This document shows positions 19,455-27,505 of a DNA stretch of 37,873 nt, piece after piece (positions within the stretch are counted from its first letter, which is position 1; every line of letters begins with the position of its first letter). The position numbers and the translations under genes are program-made. The stretch spans positions 1-37,873 of the forward strand of contig NZ_LDJK01000040.1 of assembly GCF_001431535.1 (NCBI RefSeq), read 5' to 3'. The notes beneath the pieces are model-generated. The model was not told the DNA's origin and did not search any database. It saw nothing but the letters and a program-made list of their open reading frames with translations. Origin of the DNA: Stenotrophomonas chelatiphaga. Lineage in GTDB: Bacteria; Pseudomonadota; Gammaproteobacteria; Xanthomonadales; Xanthomonadaceae.

Positions 19455-20054
19455 TCAGAGCCCCAGCCAGCCGCCGATGATGCCGCGTGCTTCGTCCACG
19501 CCCAGCCGGCTTTCGCCGGAGAACACCTGCACGCCGACGGTATCGCCGAAGGCTTCGTGCAGCTCTTTCTTGACCTTGTTCAACGAGATAATCTGCTGGC
19601 TGCGGCTGAGCTTGTCGGCCTTGGTCAACAGCGCATGCGCCGGCAGGCCGCGCTGCACCGCATAGGACAGCATCTGCCGGTCGTATTCCTTCAGCGGATG
19701 ACGGATGTCCATCACCACCACCAGGCCGCGCAGGGCCTGCCGGGTGCGGAAGTACTGGTCGATGAAGGCCTGCCAGTGCGCCTGCAGGTCCAGCGGCACT
19801 TTGGCGTAGCCGTAGCCGGGCAGATCCACCAGATGGGCTTCGGGGGTGACCCGGAAGAACACCAGCTGCTGGGTCCGACCAGGGGTCTTGGACACACGGG
19901 CCAGCGCGTTCTGGCGGGTAAGAGCGTTCAGGGCACTGGACTTGCCGGCATTGGAGCGGCCGGCAAACGCCACTTCGGCGCCTTCATCAGGCGGCAGCTG
20001 CCGCATGTTGTGGGCCGAAACGAAGTAGTGCGCGCGTTCGATGAGAAGAGACAT
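19455..20054 (-). CDS. engB: Ribosome biogenesis GTP-binding protein EngB/YsxC (YihA)
   Basis: An essential TrmE-Era-EngA-like GTPase that helps assemble the 50S ribosomal subunit. It has 199 residues. All G motifs are visible: G1 GRSNAGKSSALN, G2 TPGRTQQLVFF, G3 DLPGYGYAKV, G4 LLTKADKLSR and G5 FSGESRLG. The N-terminal MSLLIERAHYFVSAHNMRQLP is typical of the xanthomonad form. ATG 20054 is preferred over in-frame starts further upstream, which run into non-homologous sequence. It is divergent from the cytochrome c4 gene, a common proteobacterial arrangement. Confidence 0.95.
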   Translation of the reverse strand: MSLLIERAHYFVSAHNMRQLPPDEGAEVAFAGRSNAGKSSALNALTRQNALARVSKTPGRTQQLVFFRVTPEAHLVDLPGYGYAKVPLDLQAHWQAFIDQYFRTRQALRGLVVVMDIRHPLKEYDRQMLSYAVQRGLPAHALLTKADKLSRSQQIISLNKVKKELHEAFGDTVGVQVFSGESRLGVDEARGIIGGWLGL

Positions 20055-20178
20055 GACGCATAGGATCGCATGTTGCGCCGCCGCGCGCCCGACCATTGTT
20101 TGACCGTGCCATGAACCGGCGTTGATAATCCGGCGTATCCGGGCGGAGGGCCTGGCCGGACCAGAACGGAGCTCCAGC

Positions 20179-20976
20179 ATGCGCCACGCTCGCGTTATTG
20201 CCGTTTCCGCTGTCGCCATATCCATCCTGGGCGCTGCCGCCTGGGCGCAGACCAGCATCACCCCGCTGCCGGACAACGGCCCGATCCAGACCGCATCGCT
20301 GGAAATCGACTTCAGCAAGACCCAGTGGGGCGACGCCAAGGCCGGCCAGACCAAGGCCGCGGCGTGCGCCGCCTGCCATGGCGCCGACGGCAACGCGGGC
20401 ATCGAGATGTACCCCAGCATCGCCGGCCAGAGCGAACGCTATTCCGCCCAGCAGATGGCATTGATCGCCACCGGGCAGCGTACCTCGGGCGCGGCGGTCG
20501 CCATGGTGCCTTTCGTCAAGGACCTCACCGCGCAGGACATGCGCGACATCGGCGCGTTCTTCGCCACCCAGAAAGCCGCTGCCGGCATCGCCGATGACAC
20601 TGTCGTCGCCGATGGCCCCTACAAGGGGCTGAAGTTCTATGAGATCGGCCAGCAGCTGTACCGTGGCGGCGACGTGGCGCGCGGCCTGCCGGCCTGCATG
20701 GCCTGCCATGGCCCGACCGGCGCCGGCAATCCCGGCCCGGCCTACCCGCACATCGGCGGCCAGCACGCCAGCTATGTGTCCCGCCGCCTGCAGGAGTACC
20801 AGGCCGGGCGCAGCGGAGAGACCGACAAGGCGCACTTCGAGATCATGGCCAGCGTGGCGGCCAAGCTCACCGAACAGGAAATCCAGGCGCTGGGCAGCTA
20901 CCTGCAGGGCCTGCACGACCGCGCCGATGATGTCGCCGCACAGGCCACCGCGGCGGCACCGACGGCCGCCCCCTGA
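20179..20976 (+). CDS. Dihaem cytochrome c4
   Basis: A periplasmic electron carrier of 265 residues with two class I cytochrome c domains. A signal peptide (ending AAWAQ, residue 24) is followed by haem motif CAACH at residues 63-67 and a second, CMACH, at 173-177. The probable axial methionines lie in VAMVPFVKDL and HFEIMASVAAKL. It delivers electrons to terminal oxidases (cbb3/caa3 types) in relatives. An ACGGAG ribosome-binding site fits ATG 20179. The tail after residue 250 is Ala-rich. It heads a forward cluster with two DsbA-like genes, a common layout near engB. Confidence 0.92.
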   Translation: MRHARVIAVSAVAISILGAAAWAQTSITPLPDNGPIQTASLEIDFSKTQWGDAKAGQTKAAACAACHGADGNAGIEMYPSIAGQSERYSAQQMALIATGQRTSGAAVAMVPFVKDLTAQDMRDIGAFFATQKAAAGIADDTVVADGPYKGLKFYEIGQQLYRGGDVARGLPACMACHGPTGAGNPGPAYPHIGGQHASYVSRRLQEYQAGRSGETDKAHFEIMASVAAKLTEQEIQALGSYLQGLHDRADDVAAQATAAAPTAAP

Positions 20977-21078
20977 CGACCGCCCATCGCCTGCGGTATC
21001 CCCCGCGGGCGCTGGCTGAGGTATGTTCATCTCCGCGCCGGCACCCGTCGGCACCTGTTTTCATGGAGATGCGTGTCG

Positions 21079-21726
21079 ATGAGGTTGATTCCCCGTCTGT
21101 TGCTGTCCCTGCTGGCGCTGCTGCCGCTGGCCCTGTCCGCCGCGCCGGCCGCGACCGATCTGCAGGAAGGTCGCGATTACGAGCGCATCGCCCAGCCCGG
21201 CCCGTTCCAGCCGCTGGACGGCAAGATCGAAGTCGTCGAAGTGTTCGGCTACACCTGCTCGCACTGCGCGCACTTCGAACCGCAGCTGGTCGCCTGGGTC
21301 GCCAAGCTGCCCAAGGACGTGCGCTTCACGCCGGTACCGGCGGCGTTTGGCGGGCCGTGGGATGCCTGGGCCACGGCGTATTACGCCGCTGACCAGCTGG
21401 GCGTCGCCAAGCGCAGCCATGGCGCGGTGTTCAAGGCCCTGCACGAAGACCGCAGCCTGCCGATGCAGAACGTGTCGGCCGACGAGCTGGCGACCTTCTA
21501 CAAGCAATACGGCGTGAACGAAGCGGCCTACGTGGCCGCGCTGAAGAGCGAGGCGGTACAGGCCAAGGTCAGCGCAGCGCGCGACTTCGCCCGCCGCACC
21601 CGGATCCCGGGCACGCCCAGCCTGGTCATCAATGGCCAGTTCCTGGTCAAGGGCAACAGTGCCGAAGAGCAGCTGCGCATCGCCTCGGCGCTGATCGCGC
21701 AGGCCCGCTCCGGCAAGGCCCGCTGA
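21079..21726 (+). CDS. dsbA: Periplasmic thiol:disulfide interchange protein, DsbA type (CSHC)
   Basis: Introduces disulfide bonds into exported proteins. It is a DsbA-family protein of 215 residues with a signal peptide (LLALLPLALSA) and a thioredoxin fold with helical insert. The active site is Cys60-Ser-His-Cys63 in FGYTCSHCAHFEP, with Ser in place of the Pro of E. coli CPHC. The cis-proline loop is RIPGTPSLVING. ATG 21079 has GGAG ten bases upstream; a GTG at 21073 in frame would add two residues. It lies 102 bp after cytochrome c4 and 100 bp before a paralogue. Confidence 0.92.
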   Translation: MRLIPRLLLSLLALLPLALSAAPAATDLQEGRDYERIAQPGPFQPLDGKIEVVEVFGYTCSHCAHFEPQLVAWVAKLPKDVRFTPVPAAFGGPWDAWATAYYAADQLGVAKRSHGAVFKALHEDRSLPMQNVSADELATFYKQYGVNEAAYVAALKSEAVQAKVSAARDFARRTRIPGTPSLVINGQFLVKGNSAEEQLRIASALIAQARSGKAR

Positions 21727-21826
21727 ACCACACGCCATCCACACGCGGCGCCCATGCGCCTGCGTGTCATCATTCGTTCCTGGCCAGCGCCCGACGCCGG
21801 CCTCAACCATTGCTGGAGAAGCTTTG

Positions 21827-22648
21827 ATGAAGACCCGTTTCGCCCTCACCCTGCTGGCCCTGCTGCCGATCCTCGCCGCCTGCAAGGCCGACGACGGCAC
21901 CGCCAACTTCGCCGCTCCGACCGAAGCAGCCCCGGCCGCCGAAACTGCCCCGGCAGCGGATGCCGCCGCACCGGCCACCAGTGAACAGGCAGCTGGCACC
22001 GAGCAGGCGGCGGGCAGCGAAGCCGCGCCGGCGGCCGCCAACGATGCGCCGATGCGCCTGACCGGTCCAGAGCCGGTCGCCGGCACGGACTACGTGGTGA
22101 TCGAAAACGGCCAGCCGTTCCAGCCGGTGGCGGGCAAGGTCGAAGTGGTGGAGATCTTCGGCTATGTCTGCCCGGCCTGTGCCGCGTTCCAGCCGCTGGT
22201 GGGCCCGTGGAAGGCCGGACTGCCGGGTGATGTGAACTTCATCTACGTGCCGGCCATGTTCGGCGGCACCTGGGATGACTATGCCCGTGCGTTCTACGCC
22301 GCGCAGACCCTGGGCGTGCAGGAAAAGACCCATGAAGCCGTCTACGCCGCCATCCACGCCGAGCAGACCCTGAAGGGCGAGCGCGGCCGTGATTCGGTCG
22401 ATGACATCGCCGCCTTCTACGCCAAGCACGGCGTGGACGCCAAGCAGTTCAGCGCTGCCATGAGCAGCTTCGCGGTCAATGCCAAGACCAACGCCGCCAA
22501 GCAGTTCGCCCAGCGCAGCAAGATCTCCGGCACCCCATCGCTGATCATCAACGGCAAGTACCTGGTGAAGGGCAAGTCGTTCCCGGACTACCTGCGCATC
22601 GCCGACCACCTGATTGCGCGTGAGCGTGCGGCCAAGGCCGGCAACTGA
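21827..22648 (+). CDS. DsbA-family thiol:disulfide oxidoreductase, lipoprotein (CPAC)
   Basis: A 273-residue DsbA paralogue. The N-terminus has a lipobox LAAC with Cys19, so it is probably a lipoprotein; Lys at +2 would favour the outer membrane. An Ala/Glu/Pro-rich flexible linker follows (residues 25-75), then a DsbA domain with Cys115-Pro-Ala-Cys118 (FGYVCPACAAF) and cis-proline KISGTPSLIINGKYLVKG. The domain is closely related to the gene before it, suggesting tandem duplication with the addition of an anchor and tether. A GGAG ribosome-binding site precedes the ATG. Confidence 0.92.
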   Translation: MKTRFALTLLALLPILAACKADDGTANFAAPTEAAPAAETAPAADAAAPATSEQAAGTEQAAGSEAAPAAANDAPMRLTGPEPVAGTDYVVIENGQPFQPVAGKVEVVEIFGYVCPACAAFQPLVGPWKAGLPGDVNFIYVPAMFGGTWDDYARAFYAAQTLGVQEKTHEAVYAAIHAEQTLKGERGRDSVDDIAAFYAKHGVDAKQFSAAMSSFAVNAKTNAAKQFAQRSKISGTPSLIINGKYLVKGKSFPDYLRIADHLIARERAAKAGN

Positions 22649-22670
22649 TCCCGGACAAGCGCATCCCGTC

Positions 22671-23438
22671 GTGAATTCCCCCACATCACGCACCCTGCGC
22701 CTGCTGACGGCCAACATCCAGGCCGGCTCGAGCACCCGCCGTTACAGCGACTACGTGACCCGCAGCTGGTCACATGCGCTGCCGGCGGGTCGCAAGCGCA
22801 GCAGCCTGGATGCGATCGCCACGCTTGCCCGCGGGCACGACATCGTCGGCCTGCAGGAAGCCGATCCCGGCAGCCTGCGCTCGGGTTTCACCAACCAGAC
22901 CCACTACCTGGCCGAACGCGCCGGCTTCAATTACTGGAGCCACCAGCCGAACCGGCGCATGGGCGGGGTGGCCTCATCGGCCAACGGCCTGCTGAGCCGG
23001 CTGGAGCCGGTGGAGGTCCAGGACCATGCCTTGCCCGGCCGGATCGGCGGACGCGGCGTGCTGCTGGCCAAATTCGGCGATGGCGCCGACGGGCTGGCGG
23101 TAGCCGTGGCGCATCTGTCACTGGGTGCCGGTTCCCGGCTGTCGCAGCTTTCCTTCATCGCCGAGATGCTGTCCGACCACCCGAATGCGGTGCTGATGGG
23201 CGATTTCAACTGCCTGGCCGAGCGCCCGGAAATGCAGGTGCTGTACCAGAAGACCACCCTGCAGCCCCCGGGCTGCGTGGTGCCCACCTTCCCCAGCTGG
23301 CGCCCGGACCGGGCCATCGACCACATCCTGGTCAGCAGCAGCCTGCAGCAGCGCAGCATCGAAGCCGTTCCCGCGGCCTTCTCCGATCACCTGGCCCTCG
23401 CCATGTCGATCGACGTCCCGGCCAGCGCACTGCGCTGA
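22671..23438 (+). CDS. Endonuclease/exonuclease/phosphatase (EEP) family protein
   Basis: A 255-residue hydrolase of the DNase I-like superfamily. The ordered motifs are LLTANIQAG (metal/Asn site), DIVGLQEADPG (metal-binding Glu), AVAHLSLGAGSRLSQL, LMGDFNCLAERPEM (catalytic Asp and Asn), DRAIDHILVS and the final FSDHLALAM (Asp-His). It has no signal peptide. GTG 22671 is chosen because an earlier in-frame ATG (22614) lies inside the preceding gene. The substrate could be DNA, a phospholipid or an inositol phosphate; the sequence does not decide. Confidence 0.88.
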   Translation: MNSPTSRTLRLLTANIQAGSSTRRYSDYVTRSWSHALPAGRKRSSLDAIATLARGHDIVGLQEADPGSLRSGFTNQTHYLAERAGFNYWSHQPNRRMGGVASSANGLLSRLEPVEVQDHALPGRIGGRGVLLAKFGDGADGLAVAVAHLSLGAGSRLSQLSFIAEMLSDHPNAVLMGDFNCLAERPEMQVLYQKTTLQPPGCVVPTFPSWRPDRAIDHILVSSSLQQRSIEAVPAAFSDHLALAMSIDVPASALR

Positions 23439-23490
23439 GTCGGTACGGTCGACCGCGGGTCGGCCTCTTCAGTTCACCTGTTCAGGCATG

Positions 23491-23507
23491 GACGGCCAGC
23501 GGCCGTC
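23491..23507. repeat. Single REP palindrome
   Basis: GACGGCC-AGC-GGCCGTC, the same core as the units at 18243, 19404 and 34101, but with neither a GTAG nor a CTAC end. It lies 53 bp after the EEP gene and may end that transcript. Confidence 0.6.
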
Positions 23508-23538
23508 CCCAAGACATGACTGCGATGCCATTGATGAT

Positions 23539-23557
23539 GCGAATCAGTCCCATTATC
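23539..23557. promoter_or_regulatory. Candidate Fur box
   Basis: GCGAATCAGTCCCATTATC matches 12 of 19 positions of the Fur consensus GATAATGATAATCATTATC; the right half CATTATC is perfect and the left half is weak. It lies about 120 bp before the siderophore receptor gene, where iron control is expected. Confidence 0.5.
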
Positions 23558-23675
23558 ATAGTGTGATCGTGATCGCACAGGATGGTGCGGGCGCGCCTTA
23601 GCTCTCCCCCTTTTTCCCGCTCCGTTTGGCCATCAGGGATCCCCGGCCAGGCGCCTGTAGCGACCTGCCTGGTTG

Positions 23676-25841
23676 ATGCCGATGACCCGTCCCGCCCCCC
23701 TCGCCCTGCGCCGCCTGCCGCAGGCCCTGATGGTTGCCCTGTGCAGCCTGGCTGCCGCACCTGCCTTCGCGCAGAGCAGCGACACGCCCGATGGCAGCTC
23801 CGCCACCACGCTGGATGGCATCGTGGTCAAGGGTGAGCGCGCCGAAGGCTATTCGGTCCGTCGCACCTCGGCCGGTACGCGCTTCGACCTGGCCCCGCGC
23901 GAGATCCCGCAGTCGATCAGCATCATCAGCCACCAGCGCATCGAGGACCAGAACCTCGACGACATCATCGACGTGCTGGCCAACACCACCGGCATCAGCA
24001 GCACCCAGTCCGATACCGAGCGCACCGAGTTCTACGCGCGTGGTTTCTACATCGACAGCTACCAGTTCGACGGGCTGCCCACCCAGATGGTGCAGAACTG
24101 GAGCTACGGCGATTCCGGCCTGGACCTGGCCCTGTACGACCGCGTTGAAGTGGTGCGCGGCGCGACCGGCCTGCTGACCGGCGCCGGCAATCCGTCGGCT
24201 TCGGTGAACCTGATCCGCAAGCATGCCGACAGCGCCGAACTGACCGGCAACGTGTCGGTCAACGTGGGCAGCTGGGGCCGCACCCGCAGCACCGTGGACG
24301 TCACCACGCCGCTGAATGCCAGCGGCTCGGTGCGCGCCCGCGTGATCGGCAGCTACCTGGACACCGAATCGCAGATGGACCGCTACAACCAGCACAAGAC
24401 GCTGGGCTATGCGGTCATCGATGCCGACCTGACCCCGGACACCCAGCTCAGCGTGGGCTACGACTACCAGCAGAAGCGTGCCAACGGCGCTACCTGGGGC
24501 GGCTTCCCGATGCTGTTCTCCGACGGCAGCCCGACCCCGTTCGACGAATCGTTCAGCGCCAACCCGGGCTGGACCTACTGGGATACCACCAGCAAGCGTC
24601 TGTTCGCCACGCTGGAACATGCCTTCGCCAATGACTGGAAGGTCAAGCTCGGCGCGACGCATGACACCACCAAGGCCGACGACAAGCTGTTCTACCCGGC
24701 CTACAACGACTGGACCACCGGCGCCTCGCTGCTGGACAAGAACACCGGCGCCGGCGTTTCGCCCTCCGCGGGTTTCTACAACACCGAGCGCAAGGTCAAT
24801 GCGGTTGACGGCTTCGTGGAAGGTCCGTTCCAGCTGTTCGGCCGCGAGCACCAGTTCATGGCAGGTGCGAGCTACAACAAGCGCGAGTTCGCCAACTACG
24901 GCGATTACCAGGTCGGCTGGGCGCCGCTGGACAACTACCTGGCCGGCGTGGGCGACTTCCCGGAGCCGAACTGGGTCGGTACCCTGCCGCTGCAGAGCGA
25001 AGGCACCATCACCCAGAAGGCCGGCTATGCCGCCACCCGCCTGTCACTGGCCGACCCGCTCAAGCTGATCATCGGCGCGCGTTACACCGACTGGAAGAGT
25101 GAGGGCGAAGGCAACGACCGCGCGCACAAGGTCACCACCCCGTATGCGGGCCTGGTGTTCGACATCAACGAGACCTACTCCACCTACGCCAGCTACACCG
25201 AGATCTTCCAGCCGCAGACCGCGCGCGATCGCAACGGCAGCTACCTGGATCCGGTGGACGGCAAGAACTACGAAATCGGCGTCAAGGGCGCCTGGTTCGA
25301 CAACCGCCTGAATGCCTCCGTCGCCGCGTTCCGCATCGAGCAGGACAACGTGGCGCAGGTCACCAGCGAGCCAATCCCGAGCCGCCCGGGCGAGTTCGCC
25401 TACGTCGCCGCACGCGGCACGGTGAGCCGCGGTTTCGAATTCGAGGTGAACGGCGAGCTGGCTCCGGGCTGGAACGCCACCTTCGGTGCATCGCGTTACG
25501 TGGCCAAGGACATCAACGGCGCCAACATCAACACCAACCTGCCGCAGACCACGATCAAGCTGTTCACCAGCTACACCCCGCAGTCGCTGACCGCACTGAC
25601 CGTCGGCGGTGGTGCCAACTGGCAGAACGGCATCTACTACCCGGTGCCGGCTTACGGGCGTATCGAGCAGGACGGCTACGCGCTGGTCAGCGCCTTCGTG
25701 CGCTACCGCATCTCGCCGGAGTTCAGCGTGCAGGCCAACCTCAACAACCTGCTGGACAAGCAGTACTTCTCGCAGATCAACGGCTATGGCGCGTATGGCG
25801 ACGGACGTAATGGCTCGCTGACGTTCACCTACAACTTCTGA
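23676..25841 (+). CDS. TonB-dependent ferric-siderophore receptor
   Basis: An outer-membrane receptor that imports iron-loaded siderophores using TonB energy. It has about 720 residues with a signal peptide ending APAFAQ. The TonB box region is LDGIVVKGE. The plug domain has PREIPQSISIISHQRIEDQNL and VEVVRGATGLLTGAGNPSASVNLIRK, typical of the FpvA/FhuE siderophore subfamily. A 22-strand barrel follows, ending in NGSLTFTYNF with a terminal Phe. Late motifs DGKNYEIGVKG and NLNNLLDKQYF are characteristic. There is no N-terminal signalling domain of the FpvA type. Starts at 23676 or 23682 are both possible and no strong ribosome-binding site decides. The siderophore cannot be named. Confidence 0.94.
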   Translation: MPMTRPAPLALRRLPQALMVALCSLAAAPAFAQSSDTPDGSSATTLDGIVVKGERAEGYSVRRTSAGTRFDLAPREIPQSISIISHQRIEDQNLDDIIDVLANTTGISSTQSDTERTEFYARGFYIDSYQFDGLPTQMVQNWSYGDSGLDLALYDRVEVVRGATGLLTGAGNPSASVNLIRKHADSAELTGNVSVNVGSWGRTRSTVDVTTPLNASGSVRARVIGSYLDTESQMDRYNQHKTLGYAVIDADLTPDTQLSVGYDYQQKRANGATWGGFPMLFSDGSPTPFDESFSANPGWTYWDTTSKRLFATLEHAFANDWKVKLGATHDTTKADDKLFYPAYNDWTTGASLLDKNTGAGVSPSAGFYNTERKVNAVDGFVEGPFQLFGREHQFMAGASYNKREFANYGDYQVGWAPLDNYLAGVGDFPEPNWVGTLPLQSEGTITQKAGYAATRLSLADPLKLIIGARYTDWKSEGEGNDRAHKVTTPYAGLVFDINETYSTYASYTEIFQPQTARDRNGSYLDPVDGKNYEIGVKGAWFDNRLNASVAAFRIEQDNVAQVTSEPIPSRPGEFAYVAARGTVSRGFEFEVNGELAPGWNATFGASRYVAKDINGANINTNLPQTTIKLFTSYTPQSLTALTVGGGANWQNGIYYPVPAYGRIEQDGYALVSAFVRYRISPEFSVQANLNNLLDKQYFSQINGYGAYGDGRNGSLTFTYNF

Positions 25842-26040
25842 TCACGGCTGGCTGAAACAGGGGTCGGAGTCCTTCCGGATGGCGGAAGGACTCCGACCCT
25901 TTTTTGTAGCCGGTTACGGCGCTTGCAGATGCCTGCGGTGGTGCCGCCATGACGCAGCACGAAAGCGTCATCAGAATAACCGCGCCGAGAACCAGGATCA
26001 TCTTAAGCTTTCTGCTCTTCATCAGTTGCCATCGCATCAC
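25825..26040 (-). CDS. Possible small exported peptide, 3' end formed by a repeat (doubtful)
   Basis: A 71-codon frame whose first half looks like a genuine signal peptide: MKSRKLKMILVLGAVILMTL (start at ATG 26022), then SCCVMAAPPQ with a good cleavage site after VMA. After about 20 further residues the frame runs into the terminator palindrome (GYKKGSESFRHPEG) and overlaps the 3' end of the TonB receptor. I read it as a small secreted-protein gene or the 5' remnant of one whose end was replaced by the repeat. A chance frame cannot be excluded. Confidence 0.3.
   Translation of the reverse strand: MMRWQLMKSRKLKMILVLGAVILMTLSCCVMAAPPQASASAVTGYKKGSESFRHPEGLRPLFQPAVIRSCR
25860..25905 (+). terminator. 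Rho-independent terminator of the siderophore receptor gene
   Basis: A perfect 17-bp stem (25861-25877 with 25883-25899) with a GATGG loop is followed directly by TTTTTT. It starts 20 bp after the receptor stop codon. It belongs to the same repeat family as 15654 and 27506. Confidence 0.9.
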
Positions 26041-26496
26041 CAGTAAGTGGCATATCAGGTCGACGGCGGCCCCTCAATGCGGGCACTCGCGAAAGGCCGA
26101 TTAATGCAAAGGGCCAAAGAAGAATCACCCGTGGATGTTGGTGGGAACTCCGTCCAGTGCTGTCGCAATCAGCGCGGTCTAATCCGGCGCGAGCCTGCAT
26201 CCTCGAAGATGAGTTTCACACAGCCTCAAAATCAGCAACTTCCGATGAGTTCGTTAAAAATCGCGCCATACAAATTGACCGAAAACTGCAAGAAAGAAGT
26301 GCGATAGCGGGAGCCCCGTCGCAGGATTCAGCTGAGCAGATCATCTACTCATCACGATCGGATTCCGGCGGCAAAGAGGAGGGAATCGCTATGCATAACT
26401 GTTGATCGGTTCAAGCACCGGGTCACAAAAAAATAGTCTGCAGGCGAGCAAAGAATCATGTGCAGCGACGGGTTGCCAACGTAGCGCAGGCTCAAG
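25906..26496. other. AT-richer gap of about 590 bp without a convincing gene
   Basis: The composition is visibly less GC-rich than the rest of the window, with tracts such as GTTAAAAATCGCG and CACAAAAAAATAG. It holds the doubtful small frame on the minus strand (to 26040), two short forward frames of 82-86 codons without good codon use, and one strong Shine-Dalgarno-like sequence, AGAGGAGGG (26375-26383), before a four-codon frame (26391-26405). It is probably acquired or decayed DNA that also carries the promoter of the next gene. Confidence 0.6.
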
Positions 26497-27411
26497 ATGA
26501 AGAAGATGCTCATCGCGGCAATATTGTTCATGCTGCCGGTCTCGTGGAACGCCAGCAAAGCGCAGGAACCGGGCCAGCCGGGCTTGGTCCAGTGCAATGG
26601 CTGCATTTTCCCGCGGCAGGCTGCAATCAACACCGGCTCCTCTGGATTGAAGCTGGTTGTCGATTTCAGTACTGCAAAGCTGTACGGCTTCCAAGTCGAG
26701 TATGACCGGGAGACAAGACGGTGGCTTGCCTTCCCACAACAGGTGCCAGAGCCGATAACTACGGCCTTCCATCGAATCATGGATGCGACCTCGGCCGCAG
26801 CCCTTGAACCTGAAGCCAGAACGGGACCTCAGCAAGGTCGGAAAAAAAATGGAGGGCCTCTGGTCATGCTGCATCCGGATAATCCCGGGAACGCAAACGA
26901 CATCCGATTTCCAGATGCTTACAAAGGCCTTAATGCGTACGACATCGTCGACTCTGCCACCTCAATATCCAGACTAGGCCAGAATTTGGCATTCGAGTTG
27001 GCTGGTGCGACCGGCAACAACCTCAATTGGAATTCTATCGCCCTAACGCTGCAGCAGGCTGCCCTGACGTTCGGATCGATCTACGGCAGCGGAACGATCA
27101 CCATCCGAATCACTTGGCGAGATGGATCAACGACCACTTACACAGTCACCGCCGAAAATGTCAGTGAGGCAAAGTACTCGCAGGGACAGAGCAGGGACGC
27201 GACGGGGAACATGGTCCCGGACCAGTCGATCGTCGAGCCGGCAACAGCTCCCCGGTACGCGGGAGCCTACTACTTCGGTGACGCCAATGATCGAGCGCGC
27301 TGGACACGAAGTGCCTCCCACTTCGGCGTCCCGGTCAGCGGGGGAAGCTCGACAGGACGCAGGATGTCGTGTTCATGGGATGGGAAGACCATTACATGCC
27401 AAGCGATGTAG
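26497..27411 (+). CDS. Secreted protein of unknown function with two cysteine pairs
   Basis: A 304-residue protein that I do not recognise. A signal peptide (MKKMLIAAILFMLPVSWNAS, cleavage about SKAQ) predicts export. The mature protein has exactly four cysteines in two pairs at its ends: Cys33/Cys36 in VQCNGCIFPR, and Cys292/Cys301 in the last 13 residues. The middle is polar with beta-rich stretches (GLKLVVDFSTAKLYGFQVEY, TITIRITWRDGSTTTYTV), suggesting a secreted or periplasmic beta-fold. Codon use and composition are more AT-rich than in neighbouring genes, pointing to recent transfer. ATG 26497 has CAGG six bases upstream. The gene is single, bounded on each side by a GGGTC(A/G)GAGTCC palindrome, and convergent with the next receptor gene. 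Confidence 0.75.
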   Translation: MKKMLIAAILFMLPVSWNASKAQEPGQPGLVQCNGCIFPRQAAINTGSSGLKLVVDFSTAKLYGFQVEYDRETRRWLAFPQQVPEPITTAFHRIMDATSAAALEPEARTGPQQGRKKNGGPLVMLHPDNPGNANDIRFPDAYKGLNAYDIVDSATSISRLGQNLAFELAGATGNNLNWNSIALTLQQAALTFGSIYGSGTITIRITWRDGSTTTYTVTAENVSEAKYSQGQSRDATGNMVPDQSIVEPATAPRYAGAYYFGDANDRARWTRSASHFGVPVSGGSSTGRRMSCSWDGKTITCQAM

Positions 27412-27505
27412 GCGACGCGAGCAGCACAAGAACGCCGGAGCAGCCAGCAGCAAGCTTCATGCCTCGCGGCTGGAAATCGCCGTACTGAGGTCCGGGGTGA
27501 AGCCC

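Noticed and set aside
23562..23579. TGTGATCGTGATCGCACA as a possible CRP/Clp site before the siderophore receptor
   Set aside because: The half-sites are separated by 8 rather than 6 bases and the right half is imperfect, so it does not fit the TGTGA-N6-TCACA pattern.
26047..26405. Two overlapping forward frames of 86 and 82 codons in the AT-richer gap
   Set aside because: Neither has a good ribosome-binding site, a recognisable domain or neighbour-like codon use. The strong Shine-Dalgarno sequence at 26375 lies inside the second frame, near its end.
26389..26874. A 161-codon minus-strand frame opposite the start of the secreted-protein gene
   Set aside because: The forward frame has a signal peptide and a coherent protein through 27411; the reverse frame has no ribosome-binding site or domain.
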